From positions 144,735 through 208,734 of the forward strand of contig DBPX01000016.1 in the NCBI GenBank assembly GCA_002305045.1: a stretch of 64,000 nucleotides of DNA. Reading direction: 5' to 3'. Of the stretch, positions 7,957 through 16,476 are shown in pieces (positions within the stretch are counted from its first letter, which is position 1; the number at the start of each line of letters is the position of its first letter). Source of the stretch: Ruminococcus sp. UBA1409 (lineage in GTDB: Bacteria > Bacillota > Clostridia > Oscillospirales > Ruminococcaceae). Position numbers and translations under genes: made by a program. The notes beneath the pieces are model-generated. The model was not told the DNA's origin, did no database searches, and was given only the letters and a program-made list of their open reading frames with translations.

Positions 7957-9132
7957 TTAACCCCTTTTTGCAACGCCCTTTATGGTGACGACTGCGTGAG
8001 CGGCGATGCCCTCCTTATTCCCGGTAAAGCCAAGACCCTCCTCGGTCGTCGCCTTTACGGAAATTCTGTCCCTGTCGAGCCCTAGCGCCAATGAGATATT
8101 ATCCCTCATTTTTTGTATGTAGCCGGCGAGCTTCGGCTCCTGTGCTATTACGGTTATATCGGCATTCGAGGGCTTATATCCCGCTAAGGCTAAAAGGTCA
8201 TAAACCTTTTCAAGCAGTGTCATGCTGGAAATGCCGCTGTAGCTCGGGTCGCTGTCAGGAAAATGCTTTCCGATGTCGCCAAGAGCGGCGGCTCCCAAGA
8301 GAGCGTCCATGAGGGCGTGAAGAAGCACATCGGCGTCCGAGTGACCCAAAAGCCCCTTTTCGTAGGGAATTTTGACTCCGCCAAGAATAAGCTCCCTGCC
8401 CTTTACAAGCCTGTGAACATCATAGCCGTGACCGACTCTTAGCTCCTCCCGCGAATAATTTTTAAGATACATCAAATCCTCCGGGGTTGTGATTTTTATG
8501 TTTGAATACTCTCCCTTGGTCAGGTGAGGCTTAATTCCTATGCTGTCAAGAAGCTGGGCATCGTCGGTAAAGCTCTCCTCGGCCATACCCGCCGCATACA
8601 GATAAAGCCTTCTAGAAAAGGACTGCGGGGTCTGAACAGTATAAAGATTCTCTCTTTTTGGACAGTAGGAGCTTTCAGAGTCACAGTACCTTATAGTGTC
8701 CTTTGCCGGGACGCAGGCTACAGAGCTTCCGTAGCGATATGCGTCCTCTAAGGAGCGAAGGATAAGCTCACGGGACAAAAAGGGCCTTGCCCCGTCGTGG
8801 ATTATTATAATATCCTCCTTTGCCATAAGGACGGCGTTATGGATGGATTCCTGCCTTGTTTTACCCCCAGCTACCAAAAGATAGCTAATTCCGATATCCG
8901 ACATAAGCTCATCATAAAAGGGAATGTCGCCCTCGGGGACGGCTATAATAAGCCTTTTTATCTCCTCGATCCCTCTAAAGCTAAGACAGGTTCTTTTTAT
9001 CAGAGGAATTCCTCCACAGTCGATAAGAAGCTTATTTTCCCCCATTCTAAGGCTTTTTCCGCCGCACGCCAGAATGACCTCCGCCGCTTTGGAGGCAGCC
9101 ATATGCTCCCTTAGAAAAGTCTCTGAAATCAT
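7957..9132 (-). CDS. ispDF: Bifunctional IspD/IspF of the MEP isoprenoid pathway
   Basis: A 391-residue fusion. Residues about 16-226 are IspD (CTP:MEP cytidylyltransferase, with the nucleotide loop [13 protein letters not shown] and HDGARPF). Residues about 231-391 are IspF (cyclodiphosphate synthase, with GHGYDVHRL holding the metal ligands Asp238 and His240, [15 protein letters not shown], and a C-terminal [12 protein letters not shown]). The fusion skips the IspE step, which acts between the two, as in other known IspDF proteins. Start ATG at 9132 has AAGGATG upstream. The gene stands alone between a terminator and the DUF3343 gene. Confidence 0.95.
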   Translation of the reverse strand: MISETFLREHMAASKAAEVILACGGKSLRMGENKLLIDCGGIPLIKRTCLSFRGIEEIKRLIIAVPEGDIPFYDELMSDIGISYLLVAGGKTRQESIHNAVLMAKEDIIIIHDGARPFLSRELILRSLEDAYRYGSSVACVPAKDTIRYCDSESSYCPKRENLYTVQTPQSFSRRLYLYAAGMAEESFTDDAQLLDSIGIKPHLTKGEYSNIKITTPEDLMYLKNYSREELRVGHGYDVHRLVKGRELILGGVKIPYEKGLLGHSDADVLLHALMDALLGAAALGDIGKHFPDSDPSYSGISSMTLLEKVYDLLALAGYKPSNADITVIAQEPKLAGYIQKMRDNISLALGLDRDRISVKATTEEGLGFTGNKEGIAAHAVVTIKGVAKRG

Positions 9133-9154
9133 TTTAACACATCCTTAACACGCC

Positions 9155-9206
9155 TGACTAAAAAGCAAGGACTGTTTAGTCAAGCTTTTTGGCAAGAACA
9201 GTCCTT
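9155..9206 (-). terminator. Intrinsic terminator after folD
   Basis: Minus strand: AAGGACTGTT (9206-9197), 20-base loop, AACAGTCCTT (9176-9167), then GCTTTTT. The loop can form further pairs, since copies of an AGTCAAGCTTTTT/GACTAAAAAGC-like repeat lie inside and beside it. It sits between folD and ispDF and separates the two units. Confidence 0.75.
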
Positions 9207-9236
9207 AATTTAAGAGTGTAGCTTTATAGCTCCCGA

Positions 9237-10091
9237 TTATTTTACAACCGTCAGCTTTGCGGCGGTATAGGTATTTTTCATCAGCATGGCTATAGTCATA
9301 GGTCCGACTCCTCCGGGCACGGGAGTAATATATCCTGCGACCTTTGAGACCTCCTCGAAATCGACATCTCCGCAGAGCCTTCCGTTCTCATCCCTGTCCA
9401 TCCCGACATCGATGACAACCGCTCCCGGCTTTACCATATCGCCGGTTATCATCTTCGCCCTGCCTGTGGCGACAACAAGAATATCAGCCTCTAGGCACTC
9501 CTTTTTAAGGTCGGGAGTTTTGGAGTGGCAGATTGTAACAGTGCCGTTAGAATGTAGAAGCAGCATAGCCATCGGCTTTCCGACTATATTGCTTCTTCCG
9601 ACAACAACGCACTTTTTACCCTCAACCTCAATCCCGGTGGAGGTTATAAGCTCCATTACGCCGGCAGGCGTGCAGGGCAGGAAGCTGTACTCCCCTGTCA
9701 TAATCTTGCCGACATTCACAGGGTGAAAGGCGTCTACATCCTTTAAGGGAGATATCGCTTGTATGACCGATTTCTCGTCGATATGCTTAGGAAGCGGAAG
9801 CTGGCAGAGTATGCCGTGAACCTCTGGGTCCTTGTTGAGCTTTTCGATAAGGTCGACAAGGACAGCCTCCGGGGTCTCTGGAGGCAGCAGATACTCAAAG
9901 GACTTGAAGCCGACATCCTCGCAGGCGCTCTTTTTGTTCCTGACATAAATCTTGGACGCAGGGTCGTTTCCGACAAGGATAACCGCAAGCCCCGGGACTA
10001 TGCCGGACAACGACAAAAGCCGCTGAGTGTCTTTTTTGATTCTTTCTCTTACCTGAGCCGCAATAGCCTTTCCGTCGATAATTGTTGCCAT
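9237..10091 (-). CDS. folD: Methylenetetrahydrofolate dehydrogenase/cyclohydrolase FolD
   Basis: A 284-residue bifunctional enzyme interconverting 5,10-methylene-THF and 10-formyl-THF with NADP+. Recognisable are YVRNKKSACEDVGF with the catalytic Lys, the GILCQLPLPKHID loop, PCTPAGVMELI, the Rossmann stretch VVGRSNIVGKPMAMLLL, and PVPGGVGPMTIAML near the end. The ATG at 10091 is chosen because AAAGGAG lies 8 bases upstream; a frame-extended ATG at 10109 has no ribosome site of its own. Single gene ended by the hairpin at 9155-9206. Confidence 0.96.
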   Translation of the reverse strand: MATIIDGKAIAAQVRERIKKDTQRLLSLSGIVPGLAVILVGNDPASKIYVRNKKSACEDVGFKSFEYLLPPETPEAVLVDLIEKLNKDPEVHGILCQLPLPKHIDEKSVIQAISPLKDVDAFHPVNVGKIMTGEYSFLPCTPAGVMELITSTGIEVEGKKCVVVGRSNIVGKPMAMLLLHSNGTVTICHSKTPDLKKECLEADILVVATGRAKMITGDMVKPGAVVIDVGMDRDENGRLCGDVDFEEVSKVAGYITPVPGGVGPMTIAMLMKNTYTAAKLTVVK

Positions 10092-10190
10092 CCTAGCTAC
10101 TCCTTTCATATTTTACCCTTTTCCCTTAGCTCTCCCGCCGCCGATACTGCGGCATAACATAATTATATAAATCAGTTAAATCAGAGAAAA

Positions 10191-11459
10191 TCAATCGGTG
10201 ACATTTTCGTCCCGGTCGGTTTTGTCAGGCTCGTCGCAGGACCCGTCATTATCATCATCGCCGCAAGACTCTGATGTACTTTCAGAAGATGACGCCTCCC
10301 CGTCAGATACTGTGCCGTCGCCTTCATCCTTGGAAGAATCAGCCTCATCCGGCACGACAATATCGCCGTTGTCAGGATCCTCTGGGGAATCCTCCTCACT
10401 GACAAGTATATGCTCGTCAAGCTTGTCATTTGCGTGCTTTCCGCTCTTTCTTTTCGACTGGACAAGTCTTTCATCGTAGATTCTAAGAAGCTCTATCGAT
10501 TCCTCGGAGTCCTTATAGAACGACCTGCCGTTTTTCTTGACCGAGATATACATATATATAAGGGTTATAACAGCAAATATTACACAGGCTCCGGCAATCA
10601 GCTGCGAAACCTTGAGCTTTAGAGTGTCGTTGTTAATAAGGTAGAGGCTGTCCGTCCTGAGGCCCTCTATCCAGAACCGTCCCAATCCGTACCATCCGAT
10701 GTATAAAAGGAACAGCTCGCCGTCAAATTTGCGGTGCTTTTTGTAGAAGTGAAGCGCTAAGAATCCGACAAGGCACCAAAGGGACTCGTACAGGAAGCAT
10801 GGGTGAGCAATCATGTCGGTAGCTCGCTGGGCGGTGTAATTAAGACCGTAAAACGGCAGAAGCTCGGTTATAATAGTTTTCGAGGTCATTCCCCAGGGAA
10901 GAGTCGTCTTAGAGCCGAACGCCTCCTGATTGAAGAAGTTTCCCCATCTTCCTATGCACTGACCGATTAAAAAGCCCATTCCGGCGAGGTCCAAAAGAGG
11001 GGCAACCCTTACCCTTCTTATCTTTGCCATCAGCATTCCGAACAAAAGCGCTCCTATGACTCCGCCGTAGATTGCCAAGCCGCCGTCCCTAATCCTAAGA
11101 GCCGCCATCAAATCGAAGGTGCCCTCCTCGGTGAGGTACCTGTCGAGACTGAAAATTACATAATATGCTCTTGCGCCGATTATAGCTCCTACGAAGCCGG
11201 CAAGAACGGTATCTGTAAACCTGTCCGGCTCAAGACCGAACCGTCTGACATTTTTATAGGCGTAGATAATGGCAAGCACCATTCCAAGGGCGATTAAAAA
11301 GCCGTACCAGTAAATCTCAAGGCCAAGACCGGGAATGGTGAACATCACATTGTCTATCCTAAGACCGTCCGGGAACAGACTGCTGTTGGGAAAATATATG
11401 GTTTTGCCGTCGCCCTCGTAAATCTGACGGGCAAACTCCTGCGTCATTGATAAAAGCAT
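10191..11459 (-). CDS. lgt: Prolipoprotein diacylglyceryl transferase with acidic tail
   Basis: A 422-residue membrane enzyme that attaches diacylglycerol to the lipobox Cys of prelipoproteins. The core (about residues 40-310) has seven transmembrane helices and the Lgt signatures GARAYYVIFS, GGLAIYGG and GRWGNFFNQEAFG. The last 90-110 residues are unusual: a hydrophilic, then strongly Asp/Glu/Ser-rich tail (DSPEDPDNGD, ESTSESCGDDDNDG), so the protein is over 100 residues longer than usual. Several lipoproteins coded in this window are its expected substrates. Ribosome site GAGGAG precedes the ATG at 11459. Confidence 0.95.
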   Translation of the reverse strand: MLLSMTQEFARQIYEGDGKTIYFPNSSLFPDGLRIDNVMFTIPGLGLEIYWYGFLIALGMVLAIIYAYKNVRRFGLEPDRFTDTVLAGFVGAIIGARAYYVIFSLDRYLTEEGTFDLMAALRIRDGGLAIYGGVIGALLFGMLMAKIRRVRVAPLLDLAGMGFLIGQCIGRWGNFFNQEAFGSKTTLPWGMTSKTIITELLPFYGLNYTAQRATDMIAHPCFLYESLWCLVGFLALHFYKKHRKFDGELFLLYIGWYGLGRFWIEGLRTDSLYLINNDTLKLKVSQLIAGACVIFAVITLIYMYISVKKNGRSFYKDSEESIELLRIYDERLVQSKRKSGKHANDKLDEHILVSEEDSPEDPDNGDIVVPDEADSSKDEGDGTVSDGEASSSESTSESCGDDDNDGSCDEPDKTDRDENVTD

Positions 11460-11556
11460 ATAGCGTCTCCTCTTTTCCCGATGCCGGACAGCCGAGCCTG
11501 GTTAAAGTCGGCTCTGCTCTTTGAATCATGCCGCCATCGGATTTTGTACAAAAGCT

Positions 11557-11585
11557 ATTTTACCACAGAAAAGACGCATATGCAA
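11557..11585 (-). promoter_or_regulatory. Sigma-A promoter of lgt
   Basis: Minus strand TTGCAT (11585-11580), 17 bp spacer, TAAAAT (11562-11557). It lies about 100 bp upstream of the lgt start. The leader contains short complementary segments (AGCCGA/TCGGCT) but no recognised riboswitch. Confidence 0.65.
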
Positions 11586-11624
11586 GTGCTTATCCCAAAC
11601 TGCCGATAAAAATTTGCTTTACAT

Positions 11625-12371
11625 TCACATCATGAGCTTGAAGGAGTCCCTTAAAAACTCTGCTATGTTCCTGTCGCCCGAGCCGAAAGCCCTGTTAAGC
11701 TCACTGCTCTTTATGATATCGGCAGAGCTATTTGAAAGCACAATCCTGCCGCCGTCGAGAAGCACGGCGTCCTTAAAGAATCTAGGCAGGAGTCCCAGCT
11801 CGTGTATTACGCCGATAACAGACCTTGAGCTGTCCTGACCGAGCCAGTCGTCCAGCATATCGCAAAGCTCCATCTGGCTGATAATATCAAGGTGGTTTGT
11901 CGGCTCGTCTAAAAGAAGAAGCTTAGGCTCCTGAGCAAACGCCCTGGCGAGTAGAACTCTTTGAAGCTGTCCCCCAGAAAGAGCGGTAATCGGTCTGTGA
12001 AGGATGCCGCCAAGCCCAAGCCTTGAAATAAGGTCGTCGATTATACCTTCGCCGTCCTTTCCTCCGTAGACAAATCTGCCCATTTTTATAGTGTCGTAGA
12101 CGGTGTAGGAATACGGAATATTTACGCTCTGGCTCAAAAGTGCAACCCTTTTTGAAAGCTCCCTTCGTTTAAGGGCTTTTATCTCGCCGCCGTCTATTTT
12201 GATGCTGCCGGAGTACGGGAGTATGCCGCAGACAGCGTGCAAAAGAGTAGTCTTTCCGCAGCCGTTGGGACCGATTATCCCGAGCCTTGACCCGTCTGGA
12301 ACGGTAAGCTCAAGGTCCTTTATCACCATGCTCCTGCCGTAGCCGACGCTGAGTCCCGACATTCTTATCAT
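11625..12371 (-). CDS. btuD: Cobalamin/siderophore-type ABC importer, ATP-binding subunit (BtuD-like)
   Basis: A 248-residue ABC ATPase of the FecE/BtuD family: Walker A GPNGCGKTT, Q-loop LLSQSVNIPYSYT, signature LSGGQLQRV, Walker B LLLLDEPTNHLD and switch His in VIHELGLL. It ends a three-gene unit with the permease (start overlapping the permease stop by 4 bp) and the binding protein. The unit sits under a cobalamin riboswitch, so cobalamin or a corrinoid is the probable cargo rather than an iron chelate. Confidence 0.9.
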   Translation of the reverse strand: MIRMSGLSVGYGRSMVIKDLELTVPDGSRLGIIGPNGCGKTTLLHAVCGILPYSGSIKIDGGEIKALKRRELSKRVALLSQSVNIPYSYTVYDTIKMGRFVYGGKDGEGIIDDLISRLGLGGILHRPITALSGGQLQRVLLARAFAQEPKLLLLDEPTNHLDIISQMELCDMLDDWLGQDSSRSVIGVIHELGLLPRFFKDAVLLDGGRIVLSNSSADIIKSSELNRAFGSGDRNIAEFLRDSFKLMM

Positions 12372-13423
12372 AAGGACCCTGCCTCCCTTCCCCTGCCGCT
12401 TTTAAGGAAGAACACGGCTACAAAAAACGGTGCGCCGATAAACGCTGTCACAGCGCCTACGGGAAGCTCAGTTCCCGAAACAGCCATCCTTGCTATAAGG
12501 TCGGAAACGGTCATGAGCGAGCCGCCTATCAAAAAACAGCTTGGAAGCATATAGGCGTGACCGGGTCCTACAAATCTTCTTGCAAGATGGGAGGAAACAA
12601 GGTCAACAAAGCCTATTACTCCTGAAAAGGATACGCAGGCTCCTGTCATCACGGCAAGGACGGAAAACATAAGAAGCTTTACCGCTCTGACATTCACCCC
12701 GATGGTGGCGGCTTGCCTGTCAGAAAGACTGATAATGTCAAGCTCGGAGCTTTTTATAAGGCAGATTATGAAGCCAATCATGGTGACAGGTAAAAGCACA
12801 AAAACGCTGTCCCAGCCCTTGGCGTTGAAGGAGCCTAGCTGCCAGCGGAGCAAAAGTGCGGTCTTGTCCCTTGCAAGTCCTGACAGGAGAGTAAAAATCG
12901 CCGAGAGAAAGAGCGAGGACACCATTCCTATGAGGACAATCGTATAAGAGCCGAGGTTTCTGTCAAGCGCAGAGCTTACAATAAGGCATACAGCCACCGC
13001 TGCGATAGAGAATACCGTACCGGCAAGGGCAAGCCTTGTGTGTCCGCTAAGACCTGCTCCAAGACCGAAGATGGTAACTAATGCAGCGCCAACCGAGGCT
13101 CCCGAGGACACTCCCATGGTATAAGGGGACGCCAACGGATTAGATAGAAGAGACTGTGCAATCGCTCCGCCCAGCGACATCGCTCCGCCCGAGATAAATG
13201 CCAAAAAAACCCTAGGAAGCCTTAGGTTGATTAAAATAGCAGACAGGGTGGAAAGCTCCTCGGGGACGGCGCTCCCCGTGAGCTTCAGCCTTATTATTTT
13301 CAGTGCGTCTAGAGGCGAAATCATCACGCTTCCTACCGCCGTGCAAAGAAGAATTATCGCAGCCGAGACCGCAGCTAGGCATATAAGCCTCGGAACATGG
13401 CTTTTTTTAGGCTTAATCTGCAT
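12368..13423 (-). CDS. btuC: FecCD/BtuC family permease
   Basis: A 351-residue polytopic membrane protein with about ten transmembrane helices. FecCD-family landmarks include LRLPRVFLAFISGGAMSLGG and AQSLLSNPLASPYTMGVSSG near the N terminus, ACVSFSGVIGFVDLVSSHLAR with the coupling-helix region, and GTELPVGAVTAFIGAPFF at the C terminus. It overlaps both the binding-protein gene upstream (11 bp) and the ATPase gene downstream (4 bp). Cobalamin as cargo is inferred from the riboswitch upstream of the operon. Confidence 0.92.
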   Translation of the reverse strand: MQIKPKKSHVPRLICLAAVSAAIILLCTAVGSVMISPLDALKIIRLKLTGSAVPEELSTLSAILINLRLPRVFLAFISGGAMSLGGAIAQSLLSNPLASPYTMGVSSGASVGAALVTIFGLGAGLSGHTRLALAGTVFSIAAVAVCLIVSSALDRNLGSYTIVLIGMVSSLFLSAIFTLLSGLARDKTALLLRWQLGSFNAKGWDSVFVLLPVTMIGFIICLIKSSELDIISLSDRQAATIGVNVRAVKLLMFSVLAVMTGACVSFSGVIGFVDLVSSHLARRFVGPGHAYMLPSCFLIGGSLMTVSDLIARMAVSGTELPVGAVTAFIGAPFFVAVFFLKSGRGREAGSL

Positions 13424-14348
13424 CGCCGCAAAGAATCGTGGATATCTCGTTTATAGCTTTAACGATATTCTGCGAGCCTCTTGAGGAGGAGTTTGTGTCA
13501 ACTGAGTAGACTCTTGAGCTTTTAACGGCGTCTACGACCTCCCAGCCCGGTCTTGAGAGTATCTCGGTGTAGTCATAGCCCTCGTAGCTGACATTGGTTA
13601 TAATTACAGAGGGATTTGCTAGAAGCACCGACTCCTCGGTATTCGAGAGCCAGCCGTCAGAATCCGAGTAGATGTTAGTTCCTCCGCAGAGGGTGATTAT
13701 CTCGTCAAGATAGGTTCCCTGTCCAAAGGAATAAAGCCACGGAGCGGCGGATATCTCAAAGTAAACCGAAACAGGCTCCTTGCCGCTCGCCCTGTCTTTA
13801 GCATCCTGAACAGCCTGGTCTATAGAGGCGTTTAGCTCGCTCGCTTTTTCGGTCTCGCCTATTGCCTCGGCGACGGTATTTATGTTCGACTTTATATCCT
13901 CTATCGACCGGGCGGTTTCAATATATATAACCTCAAGCCCCAGCTCCCTTAGCGCAGAGTAGGGGTCGGTGGTGCCGTCGGTGCTGGAGCTGCTGACGAA
14001 TACAAAATCAGGCTCTAAAGCGGCTATAGCCTCAATGTCCGGGCTTAGATAATCCATTGTGCATACTTCATCGCTGACGCTTCCGATTCCCATCGAGTAT
14101 ATGTCGCAGAGGACAAGCTCGCCCGACCTTCCAAGACCGTCAATTATCTCGGTGATGTCCGCCGCCGTGGAAATAAGGGAAAGCGGAGTGCTTACAGGCT
14201 CGGTACGAGACTCCGTGCCGGATGCCGGATTGTCGCCGGATGGCGAATCCTTAACTGCGGCATTATCCCCGCAGGAGGACAGAAGCAAAACAGCGAGCGA
14301 TAAGAAAAGCAAAAGTGCGGCTCTTAGTGTTAAATTGTTCGATTTCAT
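13413..14348 (-). CDS. btuF: Substrate-binding lipoprotein of the cobalamin-type importer (BtuF-like)
   Basis: About 311 residues. The signal peptide ends in the lipobox LSSC, so the protein is a membrane-anchored binding protein. A two-lobed periplasmic-binding fold of the BtuF/FhuD class is suggested by SPDIEAIAALEPDFVFVSSS, LGLEVIYIETARSIEDI and LANPSVIITNVSYE. The start is set at ATG 14348, with GGAGG 8 bases upstream; the in-frame TTG at 14363 overlaps the ribosome site. First gene after the riboswitch and the leader terminator hairpin. Confidence 0.9.
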   Translation of the reverse strand: MKSNNLTLRAALLLFLSLAVLLLSSCGDNAAVKDSPSGDNPASGTESRTEPVSTPLSLISTAADITEIIDGLGRSGELVLCDIYSMGIGSVSDEVCTMDYLSPDIEAIAALEPDFVFVSSSSTDGTTDPYSALRELGLEVIYIETARSIEDIKSNINTVAEAIGETEKASELNASIDQAVQDAKDRASGKEPVSVYFEISAAPWLYSFGQGTYLDEIITLCGGTNIYSDSDGWLSNTEESVLLANPSVIITNVSYEGYDYTEILSRPGWEVVDAVKSSRVYSVDTNSSSRGSQNIVKAINEISTILCGDAD

Positions 14349-14369
14349 CTTTAATACCTCCAAAAATAC

Positions 14370-14404
14370 AAATAAAAATCGGCAGCCCGAGACTCAGGCA
14401 GCCG
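14370..14404 (-). terminator. Leader terminator of the btuFCD riboswitch
   Basis: Minus strand: imperfect 12-base stem CGGCTGCCTGAG/CTCGGGCTGCCG (14404-14380, one mismatch, one G-U pair, three-base loop) followed by ATTTTTATTTG. It sits between the cobalamin aptamer and the btuF ribosome site, as expected for a transcription-terminating expression platform. Confidence 0.8.
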
Positions 14405-14539
14405 TCAAGATAGGAGCAAATAAGCACACAAAGCCAAGCCCCCTGAAAAAATCAAGAGGAAAAGGTCCGCACACCTATAAGCTTAGTATGCGAACATTAT
14501 GTGCGCTATCGAGTCCTCTTTTTACCTGAGAGTCTCTCA

Positions 14540-14692
14540 TACACGGAAAAGCTCCGTGAAATCCAAGGCAGGTCTCCCGACTTTGACTATAACCATATGC
14601 GCCTTCCCATCTAATGACAGTGACATCATGCATATGAAACATCTTCACGGTGACAAGGTTCGTCCGGAAATCGCATCCGGTTCCCTATTAAA
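14540..14692 (-). ncRNA. Cobalamin riboswitch
   Basis: The minus strand carries the B12-box AGTCGGGAGACCTGCC (14582-14567). Upstream of it are AATAGGGAACCGG, TTCCGGACGAACC, and GATGGGAAGGCG, in the order and spacing of the cobalamin aptamer. A small CACGGA/TCCGTG hairpin follows the box (14558-14542). It is placed about 190 bases upstream of btuF with a terminator between them, so bound cobalamin would be expected to switch the importer off. Confidence 0.92.
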
Positions 14693-14824
14693 CAGCATTA
14701 TTACCATGCCGTACCTGGATAGAACGCCGATATTAGGTTTTAAGCTTGAAGCATTAGACTATAAATCCCTGTTATAAAACTTGGCTTCGACACATATTAT
14801 GTAGTGCCGAAGCCAAGCTCCATA

Positions 14825-15070
14825 TTAATCCATGCTCTTAATCTTCTTGAAGCAAGCAGGGCAGATATGCTTACCACCGAACTCGATGATATCCTCACCC
14901 TCGCCACAGAATACGCAGGTGTTGGAATACTTCTTAAGTACGATGTTGCCGTTGTCGGTGAAAATCTCCAGCGGGTCCTTCTCCTTAATGTCCATAGCCT
15001 TGCGAAGCTCCATGGGGATGACAATTCTGCCAAGCTCGTCGACTTTTCTTATGATTCCGGTTGATTTCAT
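14825..15070 (-). CDS. AbrB family transition-state regulator with C-terminal zinc-binding Cys pairs
   Basis: An 81-residue protein. Residues 1-48 form the swapped-hairpin AbrB DNA-binding fold (STGIIRKVDELGRIVIPMEL is almost the Bacillus AbrB sequence). The C-terminal part has two CxxC pairs (Cys52/55 and Cys70/73) that could hold zinc, a layout usual for clostridial AbrB proteins and unlike the Bacillus C domain. ATG 15070 has GGAGG 7 bases upstream; an in-frame ATG at 15106 is too close to the promoter. AbrB proteins repress post-exponential genes such as those for sporulation; spmAB lie next door, divergent. Confidence 0.9.
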   Translation of the reverse strand: MKSTGIIRKVDELGRIVIPMELRKAMDIKEKDPLEIFTDNGNIVLKKYSNTCVFCGEGEDIIEFGGKHICPACFKKIKSMD

Positions 15071-15097
15071 AATATTACCTCCAATCTTAATACCTAC

Positions 15098-15126
15098 ATG
15101 ATACAATATTGCTCGAAAAATGTCAA
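15098..15126 (-). promoter_or_regulatory. Sigma-A promoter of the abrB-like gene
   Basis: Minus strand TTGACA (15126-15121), 17 bp spacer, TATCAT (15103-15098); the ribosome site GGAGG follows about 20 bases later. The rest of the 294 bp to spmA (15071-15364) is A+T rich; I identified no other site in it. Confidence 0.75.
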
Positions 15127-15364
15127 TACTTTATTTTAATTTTTCTCTAAAAAAATATGATTTTTTCAAATTTATTATAATCGTGTCACAAAATTTACTG
15201 CCTTGAATGTATGTATTTCCCTTTTAAGTGTGACAATTTCATTTAGCCTATTAGAATATTAATTAAACGATACAAGTAAAGCGGCAGAGCTTAGAAAAGC
15301 CAAGCAAGCAAATTGTCAGGAAAATAATTACTTTTAAAAATGAAGCATGGGGGATAATAAAGCT

Positions 15365-15958
15365 ATGATAAACTACATACTAATCGGGATAATTTTAGTA
15401 TCCTTTGTCTACTCTATGTTCACGGGGGGAGCCGACGCCCTCTCGGGAGCCATAATGACAAGCGGTCAGCAGGCAGTAAGCCTCATTCTTACAATCGGCG
15501 GGGCAATGGCTACCTGGGGAGGGATAATGAAGCTCGCCGAGGCTTCGGGTCTTACAAGAAAGCTTGCAAGGCTTCTAAGCCCTCTGCTAAGGCTTATTTT
15601 CAAGGGTCTAAAAAAAGACTCCCTCGCCCTTGACGCAATTGCCATGAACATTACGGCAAACCTCTTCGGACTGGGAAACGCTGCAACTCCCCTTGGCATA
15701 GAGGCGATAAAAAGGCTTGAAGAGGAGGAGGGAGAAAAGGACACAGCCAGCCGCAACATGGCACTGCTTGTCGTCTTTAACACCTGCTCTATAGAGCTTA
15801 TCCCGGCGACCGTAGCCTCGATGAGGGCGGCGTATCAAAGCGGCTCTCCGATGGAGATTCTTCCCTGCGTGATAATAGTATCCGTCCTCTCGCTTATGGT
15901 TAGTGTTACAGCTGTGTATCTTTTTAACGGGTACAAGGGAGGAAGAGGAAGAAAATGA
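15365..15958 (+). CDS. spmA: Spore maturation protein A
   Basis: A 197-residue membrane protein with a nucleoside-recognition (Gate) domain: several hydrophobic helices, with GGAMATWGGIMKLAEASGL and NITANLFGLGNAATPLG as typical SpmA segments. In Bacillus SpmA and SpmB are needed for spore-core dehydration and heat resistance; the transported substance is unknown. The ATG at 15365 is favoured by a GGGGGAT sequence upstream; the ATG at 15347 has no ribosome site. Its stop overlaps the spmB start by 4 bp. Confidence 0.92.
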   Translation: MINYILIGIILVSFVYSMFTGGADALSGAIMTSGQQAVSLILTIGGAMATWGGIMKLAEASGLTRKLARLLSPLLRLIFKGLKKDSLALDAIAMNITANLFGLGNAATPLGIEAIKRLEEEEGEKDTASRNMALLVVFNTCSIELIPATVASMRAAYQSGSPMEILPCVIIVSVLSLMVSVTAVYLFNGYKGGRGRK

Positions 15959-16476
15959 GCGGATTTGAGCTTGTTGTGCCGTCGCTGGTGGTAGGAATCG
16001 TCCTGTATGCGGCGGCAAAAAGGGTTGACATTTTCAAGACCTTTGTTAAGGGCGCAAGGGAAAATCTCATCGTTGCGTGGGAGATTCTTCCTTCTCTTAC
16101 GGCTCTATGCCTTGCCGTGGGAATGCTTAGGTCCTCGGGTGCGGCTGAGCTTATATCTAATCTGCTTGAGCCTCTTACAAGACTAATTGGGCTTCCAGCC
16201 GAGTGTGTGCCGCTTGCCCTTATGAGACCTGTATCTGGAAGCGGGGCGCTCTCTATGCTTGAGGAGCTATTATCAAGCCACGGACCTGACAGCTTTGTAG
16301 GAAGGGCTGCAAGCGTGCTTATGGGGTCTACAGAGACGACCTTTTACACCGTGGCAGTCTACTTCGGAGCGACAAAAATAAAAAGAACAAGGCAGACTCT
16401 GCCCTCGGCTCTAATAGGAGACCTCACTGCGTTTATCCTCTCTGCGCTGACGGTAAGGCTCATTTTAGGTTCTTAA
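15955..16476 (+). CDS. spmB: Spore maturation protein B
   Basis: A 173-residue membrane protein, partner of SpmA. The Gate domain shows ILPSLTALCLAVGMLRSSGA, LALMRPVSGSGALSMLEELL and MGSTETTFYTVAVYFGA, all typical of SpmB. ATG overlaps the spmA stop (ATGA), so translation is coupled. The last 17 bp overlap the 3' end of the convergent ymdB gene. Confidence 0.94.
   Translation: MSGFELVVPSLVVGIVLYAAAKRVDIFKTFVKGARENLIVAWEILPSLTALCLAVGMLRSSGAAELISNLLEPLTRLIGLPAECVPLALMRPVSGSGALSMLEELLSSHGPDSFVGRAASVLMGSTETTFYTVAVYFGATKIKRTRQTLPSALIGDLTAFILSALTVRLILGS

Noticed and set aside
11625-14348. Iron-siderophore ABC importer
   Set aside because: Family alone fits, but a cobalamin riboswitch precedes the operon; no Fur box was recognised.
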